This document shows positions 42,803 to 51,164 of a stretch of 64,000 nt of DNA, piece by piece. The stretch lies in assembly GCA_963748405.1 (NCBI GenBank), contig CAVVIT010000011.1, positions 248,001 to 312,000 on the forward strand. Direction: 5' to 3'. Below the pieces are notes generated by a model. That model saw only the letters and a list, made by a program, of their open reading frames with translations. It did not search any database and had not been told where the DNA came from. How positions within the stretch are numbered: the stretch's first letter is position 1; each line of letters starts with the position of its first letter. The position numbers were made by a program, and so were the translations under genes. This DNA is from Fen-1273 sp963748405 (GTDB lineage Bacteria; Bacteroidota; Ignavibacteria; UBA10030; UBA6906).

Positions 42803-44005
42803 ATGAACGGCGGCGGGCTTCTCTCGGGTATCCGGGTCCTCGATCTGACGAACGTTCTTTCGGGACCGTTCGCGACGGTGCACCTGGCGCTCCTCGGGGC
42901 TGAGGTCATCAAGATCGAAAACCCCGCCGACGGCGACCTGGCGCGGAAGCTGGGATGCGTTCCCGAATACAACAGGAAGCTGATGGGGACGAGCTTTCTC
43001 GCCCAGAACGCCAACAAGAAGTCGATGACGCTGAACCTCAAGGCGCCCGAGGGAAAGAAGATCTTCCGCACGCTGGTGTCGGGCGCCGACGTCCTGGTGG
43101 AGAATTTCCGTCCCGACGTGATGAAACGACTCGGGCTCGGCTACGAGGCCCTGAACGCGATCAACCCGCGGCTCATTTACTGCGCGATATCGGGATTCGG
43201 CCAGACGGGCCCCGACGCGCTGAAGCCCGCCTACGACCAGATCATCCAGGGCCTGAGCGGCGAGATGGCGATCAACGGTGATGAACGTCTCAGCCCGCTC
43301 CGGGCGGGGTTCCCGGTGTGCGATACGGTTGCGGGGCTCAATGCGGCGTTTGCCGTCATGGCCGCGCTGTACCACCGCCAGCGGACGGGAGAAGGGCAGA
43401 GCATCGACGTCGCCCTCCTTGATTCGATCATGCCCCTGATGGGATGGGTCGTTGCGAACCTCATGATCGGGGGGCAGGAGCCGGTGCTCATGGGGAACGA
43501 CAACTTCACGGCGGCGCCGTCCGGGGTGTTCAGGACGGGGGACGGCCACATCAACATCGCGGCGAACAAACAGGAGCAATGGGAGTCGGTCGCCGACGTT
43601 CTGGGCGTGCCGCACCTGAAGTCCGACGTGCGTTTTGCCGCGCGGGACGAACGGAAGAAGAACAGGAAAGAGCTTTCCCGGCTCCTGGAGGAGAAGCTCG
43701 CAACGAGGGAAACCGCCGCGTGGGTGGAGGAGCTGAACGCGCACGACGTCCCCGCCGGCGCGATACTCCCGCTCGGCGAGGCGGTGAGCCAGCCCCAGGT
43801 CGGGCACAGGGACGCCTTCGGTACCGTGACGGTGCCGGGGATCGGCGAACTCCGCCTGTTCAACCTGACGGCGAAGTTCTCGAAGACCCCGGGGCGCGTC
43901 ACCGCCCCACCTCCCGTTCTCGGGGAGCACACGGGCGAAATCCTCGCCGGGCTCGGGATCTCCGATGAGGACATTGCGGGGCTCAGGAAATCAGGAATCG
44001 TGTAG
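42803..44005 (+). CDS. CaiB/BaiF-type class III CoA-transferase
   Basis: A 400-residue class III transferase. The catalytic aspartate is D145 in KPAYDQIIQG. The N-terminal IRVLDLTNVLSGPFATVHLALLGAEVIKIE and middle GEGQSIDVALLDS segments are typical. These enzymes move CoA between acids through a ternary complex. Relatives include succinyl-CoA:citramalate and succinyl-CoA:malate CoA-transferases of the 3-hydroxypropionate bicycle, formyl-CoA and carnitine CoA-transferases. Flanked by an acyl-CoA lyase and a LeuCD-type hydro-lyase, activation of a citramalate- or citrate-like acid is the natural inference. Confidence 0.88.
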   Translation: MNGGGLLSGIRVLDLTNVLSGPFATVHLALLGAEVIKIENPADGDLARKLGCVPEYNRKLMGTSFLAQNANKKSMTLNLKAPEGKKIFRTLVSGADVLVENFRPDVMKRLGLGYEALNAINPRLIYCAISGFGQTGPDALKPAYDQIIQGLSGEMAINGDERLSPLRAGFPVCDTVAGLNAAFAVMAALYHRQRTGEGQSIDVALLDSIMPLMGWVVANLMIGGQEPVLMGNDNFTAAPSGVFRTGDGHINIAANKQEQWESVADVLGVPHLKSDVRFAARDERKKNRKELSRLLEEKLATRETAAWVEELNAHDVPAGAILPLGEAVSQPQVGHRDAFGTVTVPGIGELRLFNLTAKFSKTPGRVTAPPPVLGEHTGEILAGLGISDEDIAGLRKSGIV

Positions 44006-44028
44006 AGAAATCAGAAAAGGACAGAGCC

Positions 44029-45321
44029 ATGGGAATGACCGTTGTCGAAAAAATACTTGCACGCGCCTCCGGGCGCTCGTCGGTGCGCGCGGGGGATGTC
44101 GTCGAGCCCGCCGTTGACCTCGCCATGTCGCACGAGAACGGCGCGCTGGTGATCAACCAGTTCCTGGAGATCTACGAAGGGACCGCCCGGGAGCCCCGGG
44201 TCTGGGATCCCTCGCGCTTGGCGATCATATTCGACCACAGGGTCCCCGCCGAGTCGGCGAAGACCGCCAGCAACCAGAAAAAGGTCCGTGCGTTCGTCGG
44301 GAAACATGCGATACGCAAATTCCACGATATCCGGGGGGACACGGGGGGGATATGCCACCAGGTGCTCCCGGAGAGCGGATACGTCCGCCCGGGATACGTC
44401 GTCGTGGGTACGGATTCACACACGACGAGCCACGGTGCCCTGGGAGCGTTTGCCTTCGGCATCGGGGCGACGGAGATGGCGAGCGTCTGGGCGCTCGGCA
44501 CCGCCGTGAACATCGAAGTCCCGGGGACGATACGCATCGAGGTGACGGGGGAATTTCCCCCGTTCGTCGGGCCGAAGGACCTCATACTCCACCTGATCGG
44601 CCGGATCACCGCACAGGGGGCGAACTTCAAGGTCATCGAGTTCCACGGCCCGGCGATCCGCGCGATGTCCACGTCGGGAAGGCTCGTCCTGTGCAACATG
44701 GCGGTGGAGGCGGGGGCCACCTCCGGGATCGTTCCGGCGGACGCCGAGACGGCACGCTACCTCCGCGAAGAAGCCGGAGTCGAAGGAGCGCAGCCGGCGA
44801 CCGTGCCCGACCCCGACGCGGCGTATGAACAGAGGCTGGAGGTCGATGTCTCCTCGCTCCTCCCCCAGGTCGCCTGTCCGCACACGGTGGACAACGTCCA
44901 TCCAGTCGGCGATGTCGCCGGCACGGCCGTGGATCAGGTTGTCATCGGCTCGTGCACCAACGGGCGGCTCGACGACCTCGAGGTCGCCGCGGGCATTGTG
45001 CGGGGAAAGAAGGTGGCACCCGGAACCCGGATGCTCGTTTTCCCGGCGTCCGGCAGAATCTACGCCCAGGCCCTCCGCAAAGGATACATCGCGGACTTCA
45101 TTGCCGCGGGGGCCGTCGTCATGAACCCGGGGTGCGGGCCCTGCCTCGGCATTCACGAAGGGGCTTTGGGGGACAATGAGACCGCACTTTCCACGACGAA
45201 CAGAAATTTCAAAGGGCGGATGGGAAATCCGACGGCGGCCGTGTACCTCTGCTCACCTGCTGTCGCCGCCGCCTCGGCGCTTGAAGGCGTCATCACCGAT
45301 CCTCGCACAGGGAGGGCCTGA
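44029..45321 (+). CDS. Aconitase-superfamily (LeuC/homoaconitase-type) large subunit
   Basis: A 430-residue large subunit with one [4Fe-4S] cluster ligated by C309 (VIGSCTNGR), C369 and C372 (NPGCGPCLG). Active-site segments include VVVGTDSHTTSHGALGAFAFG and NRNFKGRMGNP. Its length of about 430 residues is that of LeuC2/HacA-type archaeal and bacterial enzymes, which dehydrate and rehydrate isopropylmalate, homocitrate, citramalate or methylmalate. It pairs with the small subunit two bases downstream. Substrate is discussed under the small subunit. Confidence 0.9.
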   Translation: MGMTVVEKILARASGRSSVRAGDVVEPAVDLAMSHENGALVINQFLEIYEGTAREPRVWDPSRLAIIFDHRVPAESAKTASNQKKVRAFVGKHAIRKFHDIRGDTGGICHQVLPESGYVRPGYVVVGTDSHTTSHGALGAFAFGIGATEMASVWALGTAVNIEVPGTIRIEVTGEFPPFVGPKDLILHLIGRITAQGANFKVIEFHGPAIRAMSTSGRLVLCNMAVEAGATSGIVPADAETARYLREEAGVEGAQPATVPDPDAAYEQRLEVDVSSLLPQVACPHTVDNVHPVGDVAGTAVDQVVIGSCTNGRLDDLEVAAGIVRGKKVAPGTRMLVFPASGRIYAQALRKGYIADFIAAGAVVMNPGCGPCLGIHEGALGDNETALSTTNRNFKGRMGNPTAAVYLCSPAVAAASALEGVITDPRTGRA

Positions 45322-45323
45322 CC

Positions 45324-45833
45324 ATGGGACGTGTCGTGTTGAAACTCGCCGATGATATTTCGACGGACGTGATATACCCGGGGCGCTACATGGCCACCGT
45401 GCTGCCGTCCGAGACCCCGCAGTTCGCGTTCGCCGACAGCAAGGAATTCAACGCCGCACTGCGTGCCGGCCGGGTGCCCGACGGAAGCGTCATCGTGGCC
45501 GGCAGGAATTTCGGCTGCGGGTCGTCGCGCGAGCAGGCGGTCTCCGCCCTCAAGGGTCACGAGCTGACGATCGTCGCGTACAGCTTTGCGAGGATATTTC
45601 TTCAGAACGCGATCAACCTGGGGCTCGCCATCGTGACCGCCCCCGGCATTGAGGCCTCGGTGGGGGATGACCTCACCGTCCGCGCAGACGCGGTGGTGAA
45701 CGAAACGTCCGGGCGGACATTCGCGGTCGTGGCACTGCCGCAGGCCCGGCAGGCGATCATTGATGCCGGGGGATTGATTCCGTATACCCGGAAGCGCCTG
45801 CTTGAATCGACGACCCGCATTTCACACAACTGA
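45324..45833 (+). CDS. Aconitase-superfamily (LeuD/homoaconitase-type) small subunit
   Basis: A 169-residue swivelling domain. The family GRNFGCGSSREQA segment is intact. The substrate-recognition loop reads GRYMATV (20-26): the position that is Arg in tricarboxylate-specific homoaconitase (YLRT) is Ala24 here. This hints that the substrate has no extra carboxylate, so citramalate/methylmalate or isopropylmalate would fit better than citrate or homocitrate. The point is suggestive only. Together with the large subunit it forms a heterodimeric hydro-lyase in the proposed 2-oxoacid pathway. Confidence 0.9.
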   Translation: MGRVVLKLADDISTDVIYPGRYMATVLPSETPQFAFADSKEFNAALRAGRVPDGSVIVAGRNFGCGSSREQAVSALKGHELTIVAYSFARIFLQNAINLGLAIVTAPGIEASVGDDLTVRADAVVNETSGRTFAVVALPQARQAIIDAGGLIPYTRKRLLESTTRISHN

Positions 45834-45855
45834 TGACCTGAAGGGGCCTGCGCAT

Positions 45856-46314
45856 ATGGGTGCGGCGGATCAGACGAAACCGAAGTACAGGGCGTTTACA
45901 TACAAGACGAGCACCTCGTGGACCGAAGGGAAGTCGGGGACGCTTGCCTCGGAAGGGAAGCCCGTTCTGAAGATTACGAGTCCCCCCGAATTCCGGGGGG
46001 AGACGGGGATGTGGACCCCCGAAGACATGTTCGTCGGCGCCGTCGAGGTGTGCCACATGGCGACGTTTCTTGCGTTCGCCGCGAAGAAGCAGATCCCCAT
46101 ACTCTCCTACAGGAGCCACGCCAACGGCGTCCTGGAATTCGTCGACGGAGACTACCGGTTCACGCGCATCGTGATATTCCCCACGATTGTCGTCGCGAGT
46201 TCGACCCCCGAGGCCGACGTTCACTCGACGCTTCGCGAGGCGCAGCGGCATTGTCTTGTCACCAATTCCATCGCCTCGATCGTCGAGGTCAATCCGACGC
46301 TGATCATGGAGTGA
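45856..46314 (+). CDS. OsmC-family protein
   Basis: A 152-residue OsmC/Ohr-like protein, start ATG 45856 (the frame is open further upstream, but AAGGGG lies before this ATG). The conserved cysteines of the thiol-peroxidase pair appear at VCHMATFLAFA and about 60 residues later in RHCLVTNSI. OsmC proteins reduce organic hydroperoxides. It is the last gene of the 18-gene array and could protect its oxygen-sensitive Fe-S enzymes. The subfamily (OsmC, Ohr or YhfA-like) is not certain. Confidence 0.85.
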   Translation: MGAADQTKPKYRAFTYKTSTSWTEGKSGTLASEGKPVLKITSPPEFRGETGMWTPEDMFVGAVEVCHMATFLAFAAKKQIPILSYRSHANGVLEFVDGDYRFTRIVIFPTIVVASSTPEADVHSTLREAQRHCLVTNSIASIVEVNPTLIME

Positions 46315-46368
46315 CATTCATATCCGGCAAAAAAACTTATAATGTGCCCGTTTTTGCCCCCCTGTCGC

Positions 46369-46397
46369 TTGAATTTTCAGCCGAATCTGAGTACACT
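46369..46397 (+). promoter_or_regulatory. Candidate sigma70-type promoter of hemN
   Basis: TTGAAT, 17-base spacer, TACACT, about 48 bases before the hemN ATG. A perfect TATAAT also occurs at 46338-46343 but without a convincing -35 at the usual distance. Confidence 0.45.
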
Positions 46398-46445
46398 GTG
46401 TCTGCGGCGCCGTGAGCCGTCGGTCAGACCAGTGCGGGAACAGGA

Positions 46446-47837
46446 ATGAGCACCCCTTTTTCCACCGTAGATTTGCAGCTTCTCAAGAAGTACGACAGGC
46501 CCGGGCCCCGCTATACGAGTTATCCCACCGCCCCCCTGTTCAGCACGGCGTTCGCCGGCGAAGATTTCCGTCAGGAAATTCAAGCGACAAACCTCCCCGG
46601 CACCGCGGGGGACGTCTCTCTCTATTTTCATTTTCCGTTCTGCGATACGCTCTGTTATTTCTGCGGCTGCACGATGCTTATCACGCGCGACCGTCAGAGG
46701 ATAGAGGAGTACAACGCTTACCTCAGGAAGGAAATCGACGCGGTCGCCCCGATGCTTGCGGAGGGGCGGCGCGTCGTCCAGGTTCACTGGGGGGGAGGGA
46801 CCCCGACGCACCTGTTTCCGGATCAGATACGCGACATGGGAGAGTACATCCGGAAATCGTTCCGCGTGGATGCCTCGGCGGAGATGAGCGTGGAGATCGA
46901 CCCGCGCGAGTTGAAACGGGACCATCTCGTCGCCCTCCGCGACGCCGGCTTTAACAGGATGAGCATGGGTGTCCAGGACTTCGACCCGCGCGTGCAGGAG
47001 GCGGTAAACCGCGTCCAGCCGGAATCGATGTCCCGCCAGGTGTACGACTGGGCGAGGGAACTCGGGTTCACGAGCATTAACCTCGACCTCATCTACGGGC
47101 TCCCGTTCCAGACGCTGGGGACGTTCGAGACCACGGTAAAGAAGGTGATCGGCTTCCGGCCCGACCGCATCGCGGCGTTCAATTACGCCCACGTTCCCTG
47201 GCTGAAGCCGCATCAGAAGCTGATTCATCCCGAAGACATCCCCACCCCCGAACGGAAGCTGGAGATACTCAAGCAGACGATTGAGATGCTCAGCGCCGGG
47301 GGCTACGAATACATCGGGATGGACCATTTCGCGCGCCCCGAAGATGAGCTTGCCCGGGCACAGAAGGCGAAGACGCTCTACCGTAATTTCCAGGGGTACT
47401 CGACGAAGTCCGGCGCCGACCTGTACGGATTCGGAATGTCCGCGATCAGCCATTTCCGGGGCAGCTACGCGCAGAACACGAAGAACATACCCGAGTACTT
47501 CCGGGCGCTCGACGGGGGGAAGTTTGCGACGCACGTCGGGTACAGAATGACGGACGATGATCAGATCCGGAAATACGTCATCATGCGGCTGATGTGCGAT
47601 CTCGAGCTCGACAAAAGGCAGGTCGAGCGGACGTTCGGGATCGTGTTCGACGCCTACTTTGCGTCCTCCCTGCAGCAGCTCTCGCAGTTCGTCGACGACG
47701 GCCTTGTCACGCTCGGTGCCGGAACGATCTCCATCATCGGATCCGGGAGGCTCCTGCTGAGGAACATCGCGATGTGCTTCGATGCCTACCTCGATTCGAT
47801 GGCGAAGAACAGGCCGATCTTCTCTCGTACTGTCTGA
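46446..47837 (+). CDS. hemN: Oxygen-independent coproporphyrinogen III oxidase
   Basis: A 463-residue radical-SAM enzyme that decarboxylates coproporphyrinogen III to protoporphyrinogen IX without oxygen. The motif FCDTLCYFCGC (C66, C70, C73, C75) is the extended CxxxCxxCxC of true HemN rather than HemW. GVQDFDPRVQEAVNRVQP is a second HemN hallmark, and the HemN C-terminal domain is present. Its location close to the multihaem and ccmF genes fits a high haem demand under anoxic conditions. The gene has its own promoter-like sequence. Confidence 0.95.
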   Translation: MSTPFSTVDLQLLKKYDRPGPRYTSYPTAPLFSTAFAGEDFRQEIQATNLPGTAGDVSLYFHFPFCDTLCYFCGCTMLITRDRQRIEEYNAYLRKEIDAVAPMLAEGRRVVQVHWGGGTPTHLFPDQIRDMGEYIRKSFRVDASAEMSVEIDPRELKRDHLVALRDAGFNRMSMGVQDFDPRVQEAVNRVQPESMSRQVYDWARELGFTSINLDLIYGLPFQTLGTFETTVKKVIGFRPDRIAAFNYAHVPWLKPHQKLIHPEDIPTPERKLEILKQTIEMLSAGGYEYIGMDHFARPEDELARAQKAKTLYRNFQGYSTKSGADLYGFGMSAISHFRGSYAQNTKNIPEYFRALDGGKFATHVGYRMTDDDQIRKYVIMRLMCDLELDKRQVERTFGIVFDAYFASSLQQLSQFVDDGLVTLGAGTISIIGSGRLLLRNIAMCFDAYLDSMAKNRPIFSRTV

Positions 47838-47922
47838 TATTGCGCAGTTGAAACGCGGGCATGAAAAGCCATTTTTTAAGTTCCCCCTCCCTTCCTAATT
47901 CGCAAATTTGCAAAGATTTCAC

Positions 47923-47951
47923 TTGACAAATACTCATTCCTTCCCTATACT
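47923..47951 (+). promoter_or_regulatory. Strong sigma70-type promoter of the LacI-family gene
   Basis: Perfect TTGACA, 17-base spacer and TATACT. The first operator (47956-47971) begins five bases downstream and covers the expected start site, so repression by the encoded regulator is likely. Confidence 0.8.
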
Positions 47952-47955
47952 CGTT

Positions 47956-47971
47956 ATGTAAGCGCTTACAT
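47956..47971 (+). promoter_or_regulatory. LacI-family operator 1
   Basis: ATGTAAGCGCTTACAT, a perfect 16-bp palindrome with the central CG and TGTAA/TTACA arms typical of LacI/GalR operators, overlapping the expected transcription start. Confidence 0.85.
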
Positions 47972-47996
47972 GGAGTCCTCTTTTTTTTCCTTCCGT

Positions 47997-48012
47997 ATGT
48001 AAACGTTTACAT
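47997..48012 (+). promoter_or_regulatory. LacI-family operator 2
   Basis: ATGTAAACGTTTACAT, a second perfect 16-bp palindrome. Its centre is 41 bp from the first, about four helical turns, so two dimers would lie on the same DNA face. Confidence 0.85.
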
Positions 48013-48058
48013 CCTCCTCACGGATCTTCGGTTTCTTCTCTTCTTATAAAGGCAGTGC

Positions 48059-49069
48059 ATGAGCGTCACCATACGCGAGGTTGCTTCACGCGCGGGAGTT
48101 TCGATTGCGACGGTGTCGCGCGTGTTCAACAATTCGGACCCCGTCGACGAAGGGACACGGCAGCGTGTGAAGAAGGCGGCGACGGAGCTCCGGTATGTTC
48201 CGAACGTCCTCGGCCGGAGCCTCAGCATGCGGCGGACCGACTCGATCGGGCTCCTGCTCCCGGACCTCTTCGGCGAATTTTTTTCGGAAGTCATACGGGG
48301 ATGCGATCAGACGGCGCAGAGCAATCATTACCAGCTGCTCGTTTCGAGCTCGCATAACAACCGGAAGCAGATCGAGGCGGCGCTGCGCATGATGCGGGGG
48401 CGCGTGGACGCGCTGGTGATCATGTCCCCGCACATCGACGCGGAGACGCTGACCGAAAACCTCCCGCGCACGCTCCCGGTCCTTCTGCTGGATTGCCGCG
48501 TGGAGTCCAACGGGTTCGACTCGCTGAACATCGACAACGAGGCGGGCGCCTCCGCGATGACAAAGCACCTCCTCTCCCACGGCCACACGCGCGTGGCAAT
48601 CATCAAGGGGACGGAAGGCAACGTTGACGCCGCGGAGCGGCTGCGGGGATACTGCACCGCAATGCAGGGGAGCGGCATTCCCCTCGACGAACGGCTCCAG
48701 GCCGCCGGGGACTTCACGGAGGCGTCCGGGTACGAGGCCGTCAGGGAGCTCCTGGCCGCGGCGCCGCGTCCCACGGCGATCTTCGCCTCGAACGACTCCA
48801 TGGCGATCGGCGCGCTCAGCGCGCTGAGGGACGAAGGGATACAGATACCGGAGCAGATGGCCCTTGCGGGATTCGACGACGTGCCGATCGGGCCGTACCT
48901 CTCCCCGGGCCTGACGTCGGTCCACGTCGGCATCAACAACCTGGGGATCAAGGCGATCGAAACGGTGCTTCACGCCGTGCGGAACAAGAACGCGCACCAC
49001 AAGCAGCAGATACTCCTTTCAACGTCGCTCACGATACGCCAGTCATGCGGCTGTAAGAGCGAACCCTAA
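48059..49069 (+). CDS. LacI/GalR-family transcriptional regulator
   Basis: A 336-residue regulator with N-terminal helix-turn-helix (TIREVASRAGVSIATVSRVFNN), a hinge helix region (VPNVLGRSLSMRRT) and a periplasmic-binding-protein-like sugar sensor (from DSIGLLLPDLFG to the end). Two matching palindromes sit upstream, indicating autoregulation. It precedes a glycan-use locus on the same strand, so the inducer is probably a sugar released from that glycan. No matching operator was found before 49233 or 51289. Confidence 0.93.
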   Translation: MSVTIREVASRAGVSIATVSRVFNNSDPVDEGTRQRVKKAATELRYVPNVLGRSLSMRRTDSIGLLLPDLFGEFFSEVIRGCDQTAQSNHYQLLVSSSHNNRKQIEAALRMMRGRVDALVIMSPHIDAETLTENLPRTLPVLLLDCRVESNGFDSLNIDNEAGASAMTKHLLSHGHTRVAIIKGTEGNVDAAERLRGYCTAMQGSGIPLDERLQAAGDFTEASGYEAVRELLAAAPRPTAIFASNDSMAIGALSALRDEGIQIPEQMALAGFDDVPIGPYLSPGLTSVHVGINNLGIKAIETVLHAVRNKNAHHKQQILLSTSLTIRQSCGCKSEP

Positions 49070-49093
49070 TTCATCGAACAACGACAATCCCGC

Positions 49094-49106
49094 AAAGGAG
49101 GTGATC
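49094..49106 (+). promoter_or_regulatory. Orphan extended Shine-Dalgarno-like sequence
   Basis: AAAGGAGGTGATC, perfectly complementary over 13 bases to the usual 16S rRNA 3' end, but no start codon follows at a normal distance. The next gene begins at 49233. Confidence 0.45.
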
Positions 49107-49232
49107 GGGGGCGAGCGTTCATACTTTCGAAGGTACCGGTTCCAGTTGTCGACAGTGGGTGATGTCGTTCCGTGTTCACCCGTGGGAAGAGAACTTCTCT
49201 TCTCAATTCACACATCACAGGAGGCACGCGTC

Positions 49233-51161
49233 ATGAAGACGAAACTTTTCATGATGGTATTGTTCGTCGTAATGGTATCATCCCTGGCGGCGTACGGCCA
49301 GATGATCAAGAGGACCGATGCGATATGGGCCCGCGCGACGACAAATACCATGGTTCTTGATGGTAAGCTGAACGAAGCGGACTGGGCGGTCGCCGAGTCC
49401 CTCAAGATCGTGTACGGGCAGGATGCGGGGATGCCGGGGAGCGGCTGGCACGATGAGAACGGCCTCAACCCGCCGCACGACCCGACGAACGCGACGGTCA
49501 AATTCCTCGTCAGCGGGGACACCCTCTGGGTCGGTATCGTCGCAAAGGACAAGTCCATCGGCGCCGGTCTCTTTAACTGGTTCGACGGCATCCTGGCGAA
49601 CATGCGGTACCGCCAGCCGACAGGGTTCCAGCCGAACCCGATCAACCCGGGCTGGAATCTGAACATGGAAGACGAGATTTTCTACGCGTGGTGCAGCGAG
49701 ACGTGGGCGGACACCCAGACGGCGTTTGCAGGAGCCGTCCCGGCGTTCCTCGGCCAGCTCGGGAGCCCGCAGTACGTCCACCCGCGCCCCGATTCACTGA
49801 AAGCGTACTGGGACGCGGCGACGACGGTGCAGGGGAAGGTCAACAGCGATACGACCGCCGACACGTCCTGGACCACGGAGATGCGTTTCGGTCTGAAGAA
49901 GTTCGGATACGACGTCACGCAGGCCGGCGGAGACGTTGTGATGTTCAGCCTCTCGATCTATGACGGCGATTACGAGTGGCCGATCGATACGACGAAGTTT
50001 TCCGGGAACCGGACATGGGCACAGTGCCCGTGGGGCAATACGAGCGCGGGTGACCACATCCGCGTGTTCGCCCGGCCCGACGTGACCACGTCGTCGGGCG
50101 TCGTCCCGACGGTCGCTGCCGACTACATCGTCAAAGGGGCCGGCACGGCTCCGCCGATCACGTTCGACGGGAAGCTCAACGACCCGGCCTGGGGCCTCGC
50201 CTCGAGCATCCAGCTCCAGTACGGCAACACCGCGATCCGCAACGCCTATCCCAACTCGCTCAAGTACAGAAGCGGCCAGTTCCAGCCGACGGTCAACGGC
50301 GGGACCGCCTCCGTGCTCGATCCGAACCTCGTGACCGTGAAGTACTTCTACAAGGCGGACACCCTCTTCCTCGGCTTCGACGTCAAGGACCAGGTTGTCC
50401 AGTATTCCACGAACTCCGACCGCTGGGACGGGATCCGCGTCACGATCAACGACCGGAACCTCCGCGACCCGGGTGACCACACCCTGCTCCTGCGGAGCCT
50501 GACGTTCATCGTCGACTCCCTGGGCCATGCGATGCGGAAAGACGACCTTGCCACGTGGGACACGCTGGGAACGGCGGCGCAGGTTGTTCTTGCCCTGAAG
50601 GGCGGAACGACGGTCGACACCCTTGGCCTGACTCCCGATTCCGGGTACACGGCTGAGATGAAGATCGTCCTCCCGAAATTCGGCTATGCCGCAGGCAGGG
50701 GTGACGGAGTGCTCTTCCTCGGCATCACCGCGTTCGACGGCGATTCCTTCACGCCGGCATCGAACAGCTACGGTACGCGCACCTGGTTCGCGCGTGGCGA
50801 CAACGGCCAGTACAACGACGGTCCGGCCTGGTTCTACATGGATCCGAACGCCACGATCACGTCGGTCGCCTCGAACGGCAATTCGAGTCCCTCCACGTTC
50901 GCGCTGCTGGGGAACTACCCGAATCCGTTCAATCCCGCGACGACGATCAAGTTCCAGATCGCGCGCTCGAGCGAAGTCACGCTCGACGTGTTCGACGTCC
51001 TCGGCCGCCTTGTCTCTGCGCAGAGCCTCGGCGTGACCGCTCCGGGCGAGCATGCGGTGAATTTCAACGCCGCGAACCTTGCCTCCGGGACGTATTATTA
51101 CCGTCTCAAGATGGTCTCCACGGGCTCCACGCTCGTCGGAAAGATGCTGTTGCTGAAGTGA
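49233..51161 (+). CDS. Secreted CBM9/DOMON-like carbohydrate-binding protein with T9SS sorting domain
   Basis: A 642-residue secreted protein. I place the start at ATG 49233 with AGGAGGC upstream; the frame is open further back. The signal peptide ends AAYGQ. Two similar modules (about 25-270 and 300-545) each start with the CBM9-type signature of a DGKLNEADW or DGKLNDPAW segment, with KFLVSGDTLWVGIVAKD/KYFYKADTLFLGFDVKD strands. The end is a T9SS sorting domain (NYPNPFNPATTIKF ... YYYRLKMVSTGSTLVGKMLLLK). It probably binds polysaccharide at the cell surface. No catalytic residues are evident, so enzymatic activity is not claimed. Confidence 0.85.
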   Translation: MKTKLFMMVLFVVMVSSLAAYGQMIKRTDAIWARATTNTMVLDGKLNEADWAVAESLKIVYGQDAGMPGSGWHDENGLNPPHDPTNATVKFLVSGDTLWVGIVAKDKSIGAGLFNWFDGILANMRYRQPTGFQPNPINPGWNLNMEDEIFYAWCSETWADTQTAFAGAVPAFLGQLGSPQYVHPRPDSLKAYWDAATTVQGKVNSDTTADTSWTTEMRFGLKKFGYDVTQAGGDVVMFSLSIYDGDYEWPIDTTKFSGNRTWAQCPWGNTSAGDHIRVFARPDVTTSSGVVPTVAADYIVKGAGTAPPITFDGKLNDPAWGLASSIQLQYGNTAIRNAYPNSLKYRSGQFQPTVNGGTASVLDPNLVTVKYFYKADTLFLGFDVKDQVVQYSTNSDRWDGIRVTINDRNLRDPGDHTLLLRSLTFIVDSLGHAMRKDDLATWDTLGTAAQVVLALKGGTTVDTLGLTPDSGYTAEMKIVLPKFGYAAGRGDGVLFLGITAFDGDSFTPASNSYGTRTWFARGDNGQYNDGPAWFYMDPNATITSVASNGNSSPSTFALLGNYPNPFNPATTIKFQIARSSEVTLDVFDVLGRLVSAQSLGVTAPGEHAVNFNAANLASGTYYYRLKMVSTGSTLVGKMLLLK

Positions 51162-51164
51162 CGT

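Noticed and set aside
46338..46343. Perfect TATAAT as the hemN -10 box
   Set aside because: No acceptable -35 lies 16-18 bases upstream; the pair at 46369-46397 fits better, though both remain possible.
47838..47922. Terminator after hemN
   Set aside because: The only stem before the T-run has three base pairs, too weak to support a call.
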